Assembly (NCBI GenBank): GCA_965198095.1
Contig: OZ240239.1
Coordinates: forward strand, 496,001 to 560,000
Source: CBDFJH01 sp965198095
GTDB taxonomy: Bacteria; Latescibacterota; UBA2968; GCA-2709665
Direction of reading: 5' to 3'
DNA length: 64,000 nt
The number at the start of each line of letters is the position of its first letter. Position 1 is the stretch's first letter. The notes under the pieces are model-generated. The model was not told where the DNA came from. It saw only the letters and a list, made by a program, of their open reading frames with translations, and ran no database searches. Both the position numbers and the translations under genes were made by a program. Shown piece by piece: positions 27,097 through 35,732 of the stretch.

Positions 27097-27581
27097 CCTG
27101 AATCATTCATAAAAAGGTTAGGAAAGTCACTCGTACTCACCTTTTCTTGTTCGCCCAAGAAAAGGTGACAAAAGAAGGGCGCCCCTCAAACGCCGGGGAG
27201 GCTCGGGCCGTGACGACTCAGCCTCACTGGAAAGTAGCGGCGCCGCGAATAGATTGAACTCCTCCCCCCGCCTTATGCCCACCGCGGGACCCGCCCCCAC
27301 GCCGCGAATTTCCATTCGCCCACACATCCGCCCCCGCACCTGACCCCGTCCCACAGAGGGCCCGGACCCCTGGGGAGGAGAAACGCGGAAGCAGCTAGAG
27401 AGCCGAAACGCCACGGCCGCGATGGCATCTCGCCCGAATCACTCGTGAAATCTGAACAATCTGCGTAAATACCGGGCTTTCCAGTTATTGCACCCAAACA
27501 AAGTTTTTCAACTCAAATTGGACAACTGATTGTTCCACATAAAATGATGAAGATTTTCAGCAAATTTATGAATTATTCAGG
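27097..27581. mobile_element. MITE-like element, long form (copy 2)
   Basis: The 485 bp element has ends CCTGAATCATTCATAAA and TTTATGAATTATTCAGG. Compared with copy 1 it contains an extra GC-rich 312 bp block bounded by TCACTCGT repeats (27127 and 27439). That block begins with a 12 bp hairpin (CACCTTTTCTTG / CAAGAAAAGGTG). Open frames across the block are shared with copy 3 but do not look like protein. No target duplication is visible, probably because of later rearrangement. Confidence 0.8.
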
Positions 27582-27583
27582 TT

Positions 27584-27659
27584 AAGTGACAGAAAGAGGT
27601 TTCATTGTCAATGAACGAATTCGGGGCAGATCCTGGAAAATCGTTGAGATGCCTGGACC
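27584..27659. repeat. 76 bp repeat A, copy 2
   Basis: This is 74 of 76 identical to 18510-18585 and in the same direction. It lies between the MITE-like element and the duplicated DUF4097 gene end. Confidence 0.85.
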
Positions 27660-27667
27660 ATAACCAA

Positions 27668-27808
27668 AGCTGTCTCTGGGCGATGCATCTCAGCTCTGGT
27701 TTTCCTTCTTCTTCAGTTCGACACTCCCGCTCAACGTCTCCACGCTCACCTTGGCTCTTCCCGAACCGGTCGAAAAATTCAGCGTCTTTCCGAACATTCT
27801 CTTTGTAG
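27668..27808. repeat. 141 bp direct duplication, copy 2 (inside DUF4097 gene end)
   Basis: This is the presumed original copy of the duplication at 26956-27096, since it forms the intact 3' end of the DUF4097 gene. Confidence 0.8.
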
Positions 27809-28592
27809 GGACGTGCCCGAAGCCGTTGACAATGTTTCCACTGCCCGTCTTGATTTGGAAGTCGGCTTCGAGATCCTTCTCGGGCAAGGTGATGACGACC
27901 GCGCCGCTCAGCGTTTCGACGCACAGCGATCCACCGGGCTCCAGGTCTCCATCAAAGCTGACCTTGCCCGACACGGACTCCAATCGACATTTCGAGAGCT
28001 TGCCGGCAAGTCCGCTGAGTCTCCCGCTGACAGACTCGGCACGCATCTCTCCCGAATCGAGCTCGAACGAGACGGACCCGCTTACGGACGTCACCTCCGC
28101 TTCGCTCGACTTCAACCGTAAGCGAACCTCGCCACTCACCGATCCAGCCACCACCCTTGGTGAGGCCGCATCAACCGCAACAGCGCCGCTCACGGTCTCG
28201 GCCTTCAGTATCCCCTCAATGCCACTTACGTCGATGCCGGCGCTCACGGTCTCGACGTGAACGTCACTGGCCACGGGGAGCCGGATCCGGAGAACGCTTT
28301 GCAGGTCCTTGCCAGACCGGTTCCTTGGGATCTTCACGGAGATCCGCCTGTTTTTCTCATCTCCGGTTATGTCCAGGCGCTCGACATCATCGCCGAGCGT
28401 GCCTGTCACAGAGAGTTCGCCCCGGTTCCAGCCTTCAACCGTGACCGACCCTGACAGGTTCTCGATTCGTACGGATCCCTCGGGTGCGGCTTTACGACTC
28501 TCGCTCACCTCCCGGTCCGCGGACACGTGGACTGGAAAGATGGCCAACAACAAGCGTCCCAAGGAACTCGAAAGCAGCGCGTGCTCGAGCAT
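27690..28592 (-). CDS. DUF4097-type beta-repeat exported protein
   Basis: The 300-residue protein begins with a signal peptide (about 1-25) and continues as short beta-strand repeats built on the phrase V-E-T-x-S-G (VETVSAGIDVSG, AETVSGAVAVD, AESVSGRLSG, LESVSGKVSFDG, VETLSGAVVI, VETLSGSVEL), the signature of DUF4097/DUF4098 adhesin-like domains that probably form a right-handed beta-helix. Such proteins often sit beside anti-sigma factor genes. It follows the sigma/anti-sigma pair and precedes the exporter permease on the same strand. Biochemical role is not known. Confidence 0.82.
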   Translation of the reverse strand: MLEHALLSSSLGRLLLAIFPVHVSADREVSESRKAAPEGSVRIENLSGSVTVEGWNRGELSVTGTLGDDVERLDITGDEKNRRISVKIPRNRSGKDLQSVLRIRLPVASDVHVETVSAGIDVSGIEGILKAETVSGAVAVDAASPRVVAGSVSGEVRLRLKSSEAEVTSVSGSVSFELDSGEMRAESVSGRLSGLAGKLSKCRLESVSGKVSFDGDLEPGGSLCVETLSGAVVITLPEKDLEADFQIKTGSGNIVNGFGHVPTKRMFGKTLNFSTGSGRAKVSVETLSGSVELKKKENQS

Positions 28593-28682
28593 GTGATACT
28601 CCCCCGGTTTTCAGTTCAACCGCTTTCGAATCTATTCGAACGAGTTGGATTTGTATGGGTCGTTCTCAAAGGGCCCCCATCT

Positions 28683-29273
28683 TCATCGGTTCGAAAACAG
28701 CAGGGACAGGATCCATGTCACCGTGAAAAGACCGCCAAGCAGGCCCACCTGAAGCAAGCCGATGTCCACCAAAGCCGGGAGCGTGGAAAACCAGCCCCCA
28801 AACAGATCGCTCAAAGCGACCATCCTTTGAAACGGCTCCAAGGAGAATATGCTTTTGATATCCCATGATTCGCTGAGCAGGAGATAAGCCTCTACCGGCA
28901 GATACCGGGAGAAGGCTCGTATCGCATTTTCAGGAAGGGACATCCATCCGGTTTGGCCGAACCACTGACCGACGCCAAACAGCAGGGCTGCGGCGGACGC
29001 CGCGTATCCCAGTGTCTGCAACAGCAGGGCGTCGCCTTCTGCCGGCGTCTTTTCCGTTCCAAGTCGGGCCAGCGTCCTCGACGTGAAATCGGCTGGCGGC
29101 GCCTTTAGCCGCCGGCTGCGTAACGCGTCATCAAGTTTGCGCATCGCCGCCAGTTCCCTCACACAGCCGGGACAACGGGCCAGATGGTCTTCGAAGACCG
29201 CCTTTTTCGATTCGCCCAATGAGCCACTCAAGTAGTCTTCAACCAAGCCTCGGCAATCGTTGCAATTCGTCAT
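28683..29273 (-). CDS. Zinc-finger anti-sigma factor
   Basis: The 196-residue protein has a zf-HC2 anti-sigma domain (about 1-45) with CNDC and the HxxxCxxC motif (HLARCPGC), followed by a linker and two hydrophobic segments (about 88-106 and 170-193) that would anchor it in the membrane. It should hold the ECF sigma factor inactive until a signal. Its start overlaps the sigma factor stop (ATGA). Confidence 0.87.
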   Translation of the reverse strand: MTNCNDCRGLVEDYLSGSLGESKKAVFEDHLARCPGCVRELAAMRKLDDALRSRRLKAPPADFTSRTLARLGTEKTPAEGDALLLQTLGYAASAAALLFGVGQWFGQTGWMSLPENAIRAFSRYLPVEAYLLLSESWDIKSIFSLEPFQRMVALSDLFGGWFSTLPALVDIGLLQVGLLGGLFTVTWILSLLFSNR

Positions 29274-29833
29274 CTCACGTCCTCTTCATCCAATATGCAT
29301 CTTTTCAGGTACTGTTTCGCTCTGTAAAGATAGGTCTTGGCCGTCCCCACCGGCAACGTCATGACTTCCGCAATCTCCAAGTAGCTCTTGTCCAGCAGAT
29401 AGTAGAGATTGAGGACCATGCGATAGTGGGGAGGCAACTTGCCCAGCCAGTGCTCGAGATCGGCCGTCAGCTCCACTTTATCGAAACCCCTGTCTGTGGT
29501 ATGCGCACCGGTACGCCCCCGCTCGGTGACTGCATTATTGTCATCGAGCGATACGAAAGTCTGGTGACGGTGGGGCCGTTGCAACTCCTCCAGACAGACC
29601 CTATAGGTAATTCGGTAGATCCAGGTCGACAGTTTCGCGTCGCCCCTGAATGCCCGAAGTCCGCGGTAGACCCGGATGAATACCTCCTGGGCCAGATCTT
29701 CGGTGATCATCGCATCGCGAACCATTCGTTCCACGATGTTGAAGACCATGCCTTTGTAGCTGTCGACGAGCTCGGCAAAGGCACCTTCGTCGCCAAAGAG
29801 GCAACGTCTGATCAGATCCTGCTCGTCGGACAC
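29270..29833 (-). CDS. ECF sigma factor (RpoE-like)
   Basis: About 187 residues from a GTG at 29833 with AGGA 7 bp upstream; a TTG at 29860 gives nine more residues. Region 2 (FAELVDSYKGMVFNIVERMVRDAMITEDLAQEVFIRVYRGL) and region 4 (LPPHYRMVLNLYYLLDKSYLEIAEVMTLPVGTAKTYLYRAK) are clear. With the overlapping zinc-finger anti-sigma gene it probably regulates itself and the DUF4097/exporter operon downstream. Confidence 0.9.
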   Translation of the reverse strand: MSDEQDLIRRCLFGDEGAFAELVDSYKGMVFNIVERMVRDAMITEDLAQEVFIRVYRGLRAFRGDAKLSTWIYRITYRVCLEELQRPHRHQTFVSLDDNNAVTERGRTGAHTTDRGFDKVELTADLEHWLGKLPPHYRMVLNLYYLLDKSYLEIAEVMTLPVGTAKTYLYRAKQYLKRCILDEEDVR

Positions 29834-29875
29834 AGCACGGTCCTGGTTGGGAAGTGTCAACTGTCAATCACAATA

Positions 29876-29904
29876 TTTGAGCCTTTCGAGGGGGAGAAAG
29901 TTTC
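29876..29904 (-). promoter_or_regulatory. Candidate ECF-type autoregulatory promoter
   Basis: On the minus strand GAAACTT (29898-29904) is followed after 17 bp by TCAAA (29876-29880), resembling RpoE-type promoters (GAACTT / TCnnA), just upstream of the sigma factor gene. Confidence 0.35.
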
Positions 29905-30018
29905 AGCAAGGTCGAGAAATGTGAAACAAATGGCACGCATCCGCCCTCTGATGGTTACAGACACGCTTTTTCTCGGGCTTCTTAATACCCCAGTGGTTCT
30001 CAAGCAGGAGGCGCAGCA

Positions 30019-30405
30019 ATGGAAGGCGTTATTGCACTCTTGATTCCCCTTCTGATCCCCATCGCCTTCTTTGTTGGGCTCTTCTCGTATCTTATTCTGA
30101 AACAGCGTTACCGCAAAGAGATATACCTCGCAGCCATTGAAAGAGGCGCATCGGTGCCCGATTTGGCCGAAGCCTCCTCGGATCTGCGAAAGCCGGCCCT
30201 GGTGCTCATTGCCCTGGGGCTCGGGTTTTCTATTGCGACCCACGTCACCCTGAGCTATGTGAACGCTCCATTTGCGGCTATTGCGCCCAATCCATGGCAG
30301 ACCAGTATTTGGGGACTTGTGCCGATTCTGATCGGACTGGCGCTACTGGCCTACAAGCGGCTTGCGGACAAGGATCGAGATTCAGCGTCTGAACCGCCAT
30401 CCTGA
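30019..30405 (+). CDS. Small membrane protein (DUF6249-like)
   Basis: The 128-residue protein has an N-terminal transmembrane helix (about 4-26), a short charged segment (KQRYRKEIYLAAIERGASVPDLAE) and two further helices (about 59-77 and 94-112). The repeated RKEIYLAAIERG-type segment followed by hydrophobic helices resembles the DUF6249 family. A strong AGGAGG precedes the ATG. It is divergent from the sigma factor operon and may be controlled with it. Function is unknown. Confidence 0.65.
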   Translation: MEGVIALLIPLLIPIAFFVGLFSYLILKQRYRKEIYLAAIERGASVPDLAEASSDLRKPALVLIALGLGFSIATHVTLSYVNAPFAAIAPNPWQTSIWGLVPILIGLALLAYKRLADKDRDSASEPPS

Positions 30406-30409
30406 CCCC

Positions 30410-30545
30410 ACCCCCCAGAACAGGTTGTCGCGCTCCCAGCCCAGATACTCCGCCTTCAGCGCCACAGCGCTCCAGCCTTGTCGTCTCGGTCAGGCCTATT
30501 TGAAGGGATGACGCGTAATCGAGCCGCTCCGGCGAGGCGAAAGCA
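30410..30545 (-). pseudogene. Possible outer-membrane barrel C-terminal remnant
   Basis: On the minus strand one frame reads SPERLDYASSLQIGLTETTRLE and a second, after a shift, reads GWSAVALKAEYLGWERDNLFW, together resembling the last strands of a beta-barrel protein. Start and end are missing. The rest of the gap to 30677 shows nothing else. Confidence 0.3.
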
Positions 30546-30677
30546 GTGTCAGGGCTGACTTCCCTTCGCCCGGGTCTGTTAACGCGCGCGGTTCCGCGTC
30601 ACTCGAGTCGTAGCATTGCAGCTTCAAGCTTCGACATACCTCAGTCATGGTCCCGATACAGAGGACTTGCGTCGTGA

Positions 30678-30690
30678 ACGGTATTACCGT
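30678..30690. promoter_or_regulatory. Palindromic operator candidate for higBA
   Basis: ACGGTA-T-TACCGT is a perfect dyad, 20 bp before the higB start, in the position where HigA-type antitoxins bind to repress their own operon. Confidence 0.45.
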
Positions 30691-30710
30691 ACACTTTACG
30701 TTATGACGAC

Positions 30711-31001
30711 GTGATCATTCGCTCTGTCCGCCACCGAGGATTACGCCGGCTGATTGAGGACGAAAACCCCCGGTTCCTGCAACACAACCTGGTCGACCGT
30801 GTGCGCAAAATCTTGACGGTCCTGATCCTGGCTGAGAGGTTGGACAGCTTTATGGCCGATGCGCCTCGCGGCTGGCGCGTCCACCGACTCTCAGGCGACC
30901 GGCAGGACGTATGGAGTGTTTCGGTATCTGGCAACTGGCGGATCACGTTCGAAGAAGAGGACGGCTACATCGACCGTTTGAACTTGGAGGATGACCACTG
31001 A
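30711..31001 (+). CDS. higB: HigB-type toxin (RelE superfamily)
   Basis: The 96-residue product from a GTG start matches the plasmid-maintenance killer/HigB family of ribosome-dependent mRNA interferases: a basic N-terminus (RSVRHRGLRRLIEDENP), RVRKILTVLILAERL, then GWRVHRLSGDRQDVWSVSVSGNWRITFEEEDG. It overlaps the antitoxin start by one base (HigB before HigA, the usual order). An operator candidate lies just upstream. Confidence 0.88.
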   Translation: MIIRSVRHRGLRRLIEDENPRFLQHNLVDRVRKILTVLILAERLDSFMADAPRGWRVHRLSGDRQDVWSVSVSGNWRITFEEEDGYIDRLNLEDDH

Positions 31002-31306
31002 TGGCGACCGACGGCATCACGGTGAACATGACCCCTTCGCATCCAGGCGATTTTGTCCGCACGGAAGTCATCGAGGAGCTGGGTCTGAACGTGACGAAGG
31101 CGGCCGAGATTCTGGGCGTTCGCCGGGCAACGCTTTCGGACCTGCTGAACGGCAACGCCGCGCTGTCGCCGGAGATGGCGCTGCGCATCGAGAAGGCTTT
31201 CGCGGTGAGCATGGACCTGCTGCTGCGGATGCAGGCCTGGTACGACGCCTCGCAAATGCGCGCCCGCGCAAGCGAGATCAGCGTCGAGCGATACGGTCCC
31301 GCCTGA
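31001..31306 (+). CDS. higA: HigA-type antitoxin
   Basis: The 101-residue product has an XRE helix-turn-helix (about 25-75: VTKAAEILGVRRATLSDLLNGNAALSPEMALRIEKAF) of the HigA/VapI family, preceded by SHPGDFVRTEVIEELG, a typical opening. It neutralises HigB and should repress the operon. Confidence 0.9.
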   Translation: MATDGITVNMTPSHPGDFVRTEVIEELGLNVTKAAEILGVRRATLSDLLNGNAALSPEMALRIEKAFAVSMDLLLRMQAWYDASQMRARASEISVERYGPA

Positions 31307-31687
31307 CCCGTAGCCGCTCTCCTCATGTCACTGGCGAGTTGATGGCCGGTGACGGCCGACGGTGCTCCAGCTTCTCGCAGGTCGCGTGGACGCCTTTTGG
31401 CGGGCCCAAGCCTAGCCGCCGGCGATGGCTCCGACGATGAAAAGGGGCGCTACGCCGGAGGCCACCGACTCGGAGAGAGGGGCATCCACCGGCTCGTGAG
31501 ACAGATCGTCGCTGCAGGCGAAGAAACGCAGGAACGGGCGGCGCTGTTGCGTCGCATCAAGCGCCCTTCTCCGCTACACTCGTGCGATACAAATCGGCCG
31601 TGTTGAAAGCGTCGCGTCACGGTCCTCGGCATCCTCGATCTCTGAACGCCACAGTAGCTGTCAGACCCCAGGACCCACCGCAAATCT
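31307..31687. other. Intergenic stretch, no gene recognised
   Basis: The 381 bp between higA and the RelE toxin contain only frames without family resemblance or ribosome-binding sites. No RNA gene, terminator or repeat was recognised. Confidence 0.5.
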
Positions 31688-31948
31688 TCACCGACGGCGA
31701 TAGACGTCCCGCCGGCGCGCGACTCGTATCGCGAGTAGGACGAGCGCACCTTCGAGCACCTCATACACAATACGGCAGTCACCCACGCGCAGGCGTCTAA
31801 GCCCACGGCGCTCTCCCTTTAGCGCACTCCCCGTGAGCGGGTGCTCGCCCAGGCGGTCGATGGCATGCGCAATGCGAAGCCGATCCTGTTTCGGAATACG
31901 AGCGAGCTCTTCGGCCGCGCTCCGCTTAATCCGAACCGAGCAGGTCAT
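31688..31948 (-). CDS. RelE/ParE-type toxin
   Basis: About 86 residues from the ATG at 31948 (MTCSVRIKRSAAEELARIP). Typical RelE features are LPxxxxxRI-like IPKQDRLRIAHAIDRLGEHPLTGSALKGERRGLRRLRVGDCRIVYEV. Its start overlaps the antitoxin gene by 23 bp. It would cleave mRNA on the ribosome or poison gyrase, depending on subgroup. Confidence 0.85.
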   Translation of the reverse strand: MTCSVRIKRSAAEELARIPKQDRLRIAHAIDRLGEHPLTGSALKGERRGLRRLRVGDCRIVYEVLEGALVLLAIRVARRRDVYRRR

Positions 31949-32147
31949 TTCTGACTTCATCCCAGTCCAGTACCGGATCGGTGGGGTCGCGAAGCCGCTC
32001 CACGGCTACGGTGAGGTCATCAAAGTCCTCCAGATAGCGTTTCAACGCCTGGCGAACGAGTTCGGCGCGGCTTCGCTTGAGCTCTATGGCGGCCGCGTCC
32101 AGCGCTTCGACGAGTTCATCGGGCACCCGTGCGGTAATCTGGCTCAT
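31926..32147 (-). CDS. Ribbon-helix-helix antitoxin
   Basis: The 73-residue product opens with a ribbon-helix-helix (ITARVPDELVEALDAAAIELKRSRAELVRQALKRYLED), followed by an acidic tail that would wrap the RelE toxin. Upstream (32150-32215) is an A+T-rich stretch with an imperfect dyad around GTCATTGTAATATATTGAC, a plausible autoregulatory promoter. The remaining bases to 32397 show nothing else. Confidence 0.85.
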   Translation of the reverse strand: MSQITARVPDELVEALDAAAIELKRSRAELVRQALKRYLEDFDDLTVAVERLRDPTDPVLDWDEVRNDLLGSD

Positions 32148-32397
32148 TCAGGCCCCCTGATAATTACAACTGATTTGGATTAATGTCATTGTAATATATT
32201 GACTTTAATATAGTTCCGATGACTTTCAACGTCAACGGCCTCCTTTGGCGAGCCGTCGGTGCGTCTGCAAGGAAAAGGCTCATCGAAGTCGCGCCGCCGC
32301 TCGATGCCATCACGTCGTCGGCGTGGGTCACATCGATCCGGCACGGGCATCCGAGCATCCTGCAACCGAACATCCTGCTGTTTGCGTCCCTCCAGCC

Positions 32398-33798
32398 CTA
32401 ACCGCTTTTCCAGGTCATCCAGAGGTTGCAGGCCAGCACCGCCGCGGCCAGCCAGCCGAGCAGGCCGGAGAGGCCGAATGCGGCCATCGAGAGCGGCAGG
32501 CCGTGAGGGAGATGATCCAGCGTGTCTGCCAGAAGCAGCGGGGCAATGCGGCAGAGGGCGGCGGCTGTGGCCAGATAGAAGGTGACGGCGACCAAATGGG
32601 GGGCGGCCACTCTGCGTTTGTGCAGGAAGCCGGGCACCATCCGGGGGGCCATGCCAAGCAGCAGGAGGGTGATGAATCCCGCAAGGTAGGTGTGGCGCAG
32701 TGCGTCGGGGTCATAGGGAGAGGGGACGTGGAGCAGACTCAGGCTGCCATCCAGACACTCGAGCGCGGCGGCCAGGGCCAGGAAGAGAAATGCAGCGTAG
32801 AGCAGCCATTCGAAGCGACCGAATTCTCCGTAGTCCGGCAGGCCGGGGCGCGTGGGGCGCCGGTGCGGTCCGGGTTCGCGAATGCGGTTGACGGTCCAGG
32901 GGGGATACCGGCGAAAGAGCAGGTCGAGCTTCCAGATGAAGAAGAGGAGGATGCCCCCTCTGAGGATCTTCCCCAGGGGCGACAGGGGTGAAAGCGCGGC
33001 CGCGAAGGGGCGTTCGGTGAGCGCCGCCAATACGGGCAGGTGGATGAGTAACAGAGCAAGCAAGTACGCCCAACCCAACTGCGTGACCGGCCACCGAGCC
33101 GCGGGCAGGCGCAGGTAGAGCGGGAACGTGCGAACCGAAAGGGCCATCGCTACGGGAAGGATGACAAGGCCGATGAAGAGGTCGATGCCGAATCGGTTCC
33201 ACGCCAGGTCTAGGAGGGCGTGGTTCCCGTACGCGGCTTGCAGTGCGAGGGCACCTGCCAGCAGCGCATAAACCGCCCATCCCGCCATGGCCATCCGCAG
33301 GAAGATGCGCACGGTTTGGAACGCCGGGCGGTCCGGAGCCGCGTTACGGAAGGTTGCGAGGAGGAGGAGGAGGTAACAGAAAATACCGGTCGCTTCTACA
33401 ATGCCCGAGAGACCGAGCGCCCATCTGAGGCCTGTGTGCAGCGGTTTATCGATGCCTGCGGCAAGCAGCGGCTGGGAGAAGCCGCGGAGCAGAACGCCGG
33501 TTGCCAGAAGGCAGAGGATGCGCGGAGGCAGCCGCGGATAGCGGAGCGGCGCACCGGCCAGGCGAGGCAAAAAGTAGAGGCTGACGCCGATGATGAACAG
33601 GCCGATCCACCCCAGGAGCTGGGCGTGGCCGTGGGCCTGCAGCATGGCCACCCACCAGTCGCCCATGGACATCTGAAACCCGATCATGGCCGCCAGGATG
33701 GCCGCATAGCCAAACCCGGCCGTGAGCGCCACGCCGAGCGCGGCCAGCACGAAACCGAAGTGGAAATTGGAGTGACTGCGTTTTTGGCTTTCGGACAT
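32398..33798 (-). CDS. NnrS-like multi-pass membrane protein
   Basis: The 466-residue protein has about 12 transmembrane helices and conserved motifs of the NnrS family of haem-copper membrane proteins, notably AHGHAQLLGWIGLFIIG near residue 55 and ALRHTYLAGFITLLLLGMAPRMVPGF near 375. NnrS relieves nitrosative stress in denitrifiers, but its biochemistry is not settled. No denitrification genes are near. The sequence is GC-rich like the backbone, unlike the LOG/folE2 patch that follows upstream. Confidence 0.75.
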   Translation of the reverse strand: MSESQKRSHSNFHFGFVLAALGVALTAGFGYAAILAAMIGFQMSMGDWWVAMLQAHGHAQLLGWIGLFIIGVSLYFLPRLAGAPLRYPRLPPRILCLLATGVLLRGFSQPLLAAGIDKPLHTGLRWALGLSGIVEATGIFCYLLLLLATFRNAAPDRPAFQTVRIFLRMAMAGWAVYALLAGALALQAAYGNHALLDLAWNRFGIDLFIGLVILPVAMALSVRTFPLYLRLPAARWPVTQLGWAYLLALLLIHLPVLAALTERPFAAALSPLSPLGKILRGGILLFFIWKLDLLFRRYPPWTVNRIREPGPHRRPTRPGLPDYGEFGRFEWLLYAAFLFLALAAALECLDGSLSLLHVPSPYDPDALRHTYLAGFITLLLLGMAPRMVPGFLHKRRVAAPHLVAVTFYLATAAALCRIAPLLLADTLDHLPHGLPLSMAAFGLSGLLGWLAAAVLACNLWMTWKSG

Positions 33799-33997
33799 GT
33801 TTTTTCCAGCGACTTGCCTCGGCGGAGAAGCTACAGGATGGCGGAGCGGGACCGATGGTGCTCGGACAAACAGGTGGAAGCGTCCTCGCAGCTGACCGAC
33901 GATGATGCCAACGGTCCGATGTTCATTTCAGTGCGTCAGCCAACCGCGTCGGCACGGCGTGGCTGATACGCCGGATTTTCTGCAATGGTGTGGGGCC

Positions 33998-34532
33998 TTA
34001 CCGACGCAGGATCAGTGTCCGATCAAAAGCAATGTGTAACACTTCTGTAAGCTTGCAAGAGATGAAGCCCTCTAATGAGCCATTCTTCATGAACTCAATC
34101 AGACAATCATAATATCCCAGAATATTTAGCAAGAATATTGGCTTATCATTGTAGGCCAAGGTCCGCTAATGATATGACCTCAGCGAACTCCTCCAGCGTG
34201 CCCAATCCCCCTGGCAAAACAACGAAAACATCGGCAGACTGTCCCATCATCATCTTACGCTCGTGAATCGTTTTGGCAATTATCAGCTCGGTAAGTTTCT
34301 GGTGTGGGACCTCTGTTCTTGTCAATGCGTGTGGAATAAATCCTCTAACTACGCCACCCTCTTGGATGGCCGAATTAGCAATTCTACCCATAAGACCAAT
34401 GTCACCTGCTCCATAGACAATCTCCCATTTACGCTTAGCGATCTCCCTCTCGAGGCTATCAGCAGCGATTCGGTAATCATCTCTTCTACCCATTCGAGAT
34501 CCACAGAACACACACACTCGAACTTTCTTCAT
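33998..34532 (-). pseudogene. LOG-family (TIGR00730) protein with frameshift
   Basis: The first part (MKKVRVCVFCGSRMG..VYGAGDIGLMGRIAN..SADVFVVLPGGLGTLEEFAEV) is a clear LOG/nucleotide 5'-monophosphate phosphoribohydrolase with the PGGxGTxxE motif, which activates cytokinin-type nucleotides. After SLADLGLQ two stops occur, but another frame carries on with NDKPIFLLNILGYYDCLIEFMKNGSLEGFI, the normal continuation. A small indel near 34150 therefore breaks the gene. A sequencing error is possible. The gene is A+T-rich and next to folE2. Confidence 0.8.
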
Positions 34533-34670
34533 CCACATGGCTTCCTGAGAGAGTTGGTCAGATTGCCCACAGTACCGGTACTTGGATACAAGCGTCGCGA
34601 AGGACTGCAAAACCAAACACACACTTCGCCTCTTTGACGATGTGCCAGACTCTAGATGCTTCGGATTGCA

Positions 34671-35474
34671 TTAGAGCAGACCTCGAACGCCCCGCTCGAT
34701 ACTTGCGAATGCGTCGTGGTTGTGAATACTCTCACGGCTAGTGCTTGCAACGTGAAACCATTTAATTCTCCGGAGATTTAGCAATCCAAGCAAGTCTGAT
34801 GCTATATCTCGTACAACGTCCTCAACAAACTTCGGATTGTCGAAACTGTGTTCAGTCACGCTCTTCTCATCCGGCCGCTTTAGAATTGGATATAGCTGAC
34901 AGGATGCGTTTCTCTCAGCAAAATCAATTAGATCCTCGAACCAGAAAAACTCTTCCTCAGACGGTCTGACTTCTATGACAACTTCTGATCTCTGATTATG
35001 GGCTCCGTACGCACTAATCTCCTTACTGCAGGGGCAACAGGTAGTAACATTAGCTTTTACACCAATAAGCTTCTCACAATCTCCTTGAGTAGACATCATC
35101 GCATTAAATACACAGCAATAGTCAATCAGTCCGGATATCCCAGTTATTGGAGCCTGACGATCCAGGAAAATCGGAAACTTCATATTAATAAACGCGTTCT
35201 CTGCATCGAGAAGCTGTAAAACTTCACTTAGAAGTTGGTGTATTCCATTTGGCGTGAGCTTGTGATTCTGCTCATTTATGGCAATCATGAATCTAGACAA
35301 GTGAGTTCCCTTATGGCAGTGACTAAGGCTAACTCCCATTGACAAATCTGCAACAGTATTAAACTCTCCTCCACCTCTCAGAGGTAAGGTTAGAGGATAG
35401 TGTACATTGACGACACCAACTTGATCAATTTCAATCCCACGAGTGTCTTGAGACTTCTGAATATCTGGTAACAA
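34671..35474 (-). CDS. folE2: GTP cyclohydrolase FolE2 (type IB)
   Basis: The 267-residue protein matches FolE2, the metal-flexible GTP cyclohydrolase that starts folate or 7-deazaguanine synthesis: N-terminal DTRGIEIDQVGV, GVSLSHCHKGTHLSRF, and the metal-binding NVTTCCPCSKEISAYGAHNQRS. Its A+T-rich codon use matches the neighbouring LOG pseudogene and differs from the backbone, pointing to transfer. No other folate or queuosine gene is in the window. Confidence 0.9.
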   Translation of the reverse strand: MLPDIQKSQDTRGIEIDQVGVVNVHYPLTLPLRGGGEFNTVADLSMGVSLSHCHKGTHLSRFMIAINEQNHKLTPNGIHQLLSEVLQLLDAENAFINMKFPIFLDRQAPITGISGLIDYCCVFNAMMSTQGDCEKLIGVKANVTTCCPCSKEISAYGAHNQRSEVVIEVRPSEEEFFWFEDLIDFAERNASCQLYPILKRPDEKSVTEHSFDNPKFVEDVVRDIASDLLGLLNLRRIKWFHVASTSRESIHNHDAFASIERGVRGLL

Positions 35475-35550
35475 GTGTATCTCCTTCCGGTTAATGCGAT
35501 ATGCACATGAGCCAAAATCCTATGCCCAGAGTCTCGGAGAGGATACAGAT

Positions 35551-35690
35551 CTAGTGTCGCGTCCCAGCAATTCGTAGAACAACTATGTGACCAGCCCCTA
35601 CATTTGGCAGTAGGACTAGTGAACCATCCAAGTGATTGATCTCAAAGGCACTAAGGGCAATAGTGTAATCACCATTTAGAAGCTGGTTTG
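35551..35690 (-). pseudogene. Unidentified coding fragment upstream of folE2
   Basis: A frame of about 43 residues (LLNGDYTIALSAFEINHL..VGAGHIVVLRIAGTRH, then stop) looks protein-like but has no start and matches nothing I recognise. It lies between folE2 and the MITE-like element. Confidence 0.25.
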
Positions 35691-35732
35691 TAGGAAATCT
35701 TTATTTAAGAAACTTCCGGGACATCACACTAG

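Noticed and set aside
31349..31606. Open frame between the two toxin-antitoxin pairs
   Set aside because: Composition is typical of a GC-rich shadow, with no ribosome site and no family resemblance.
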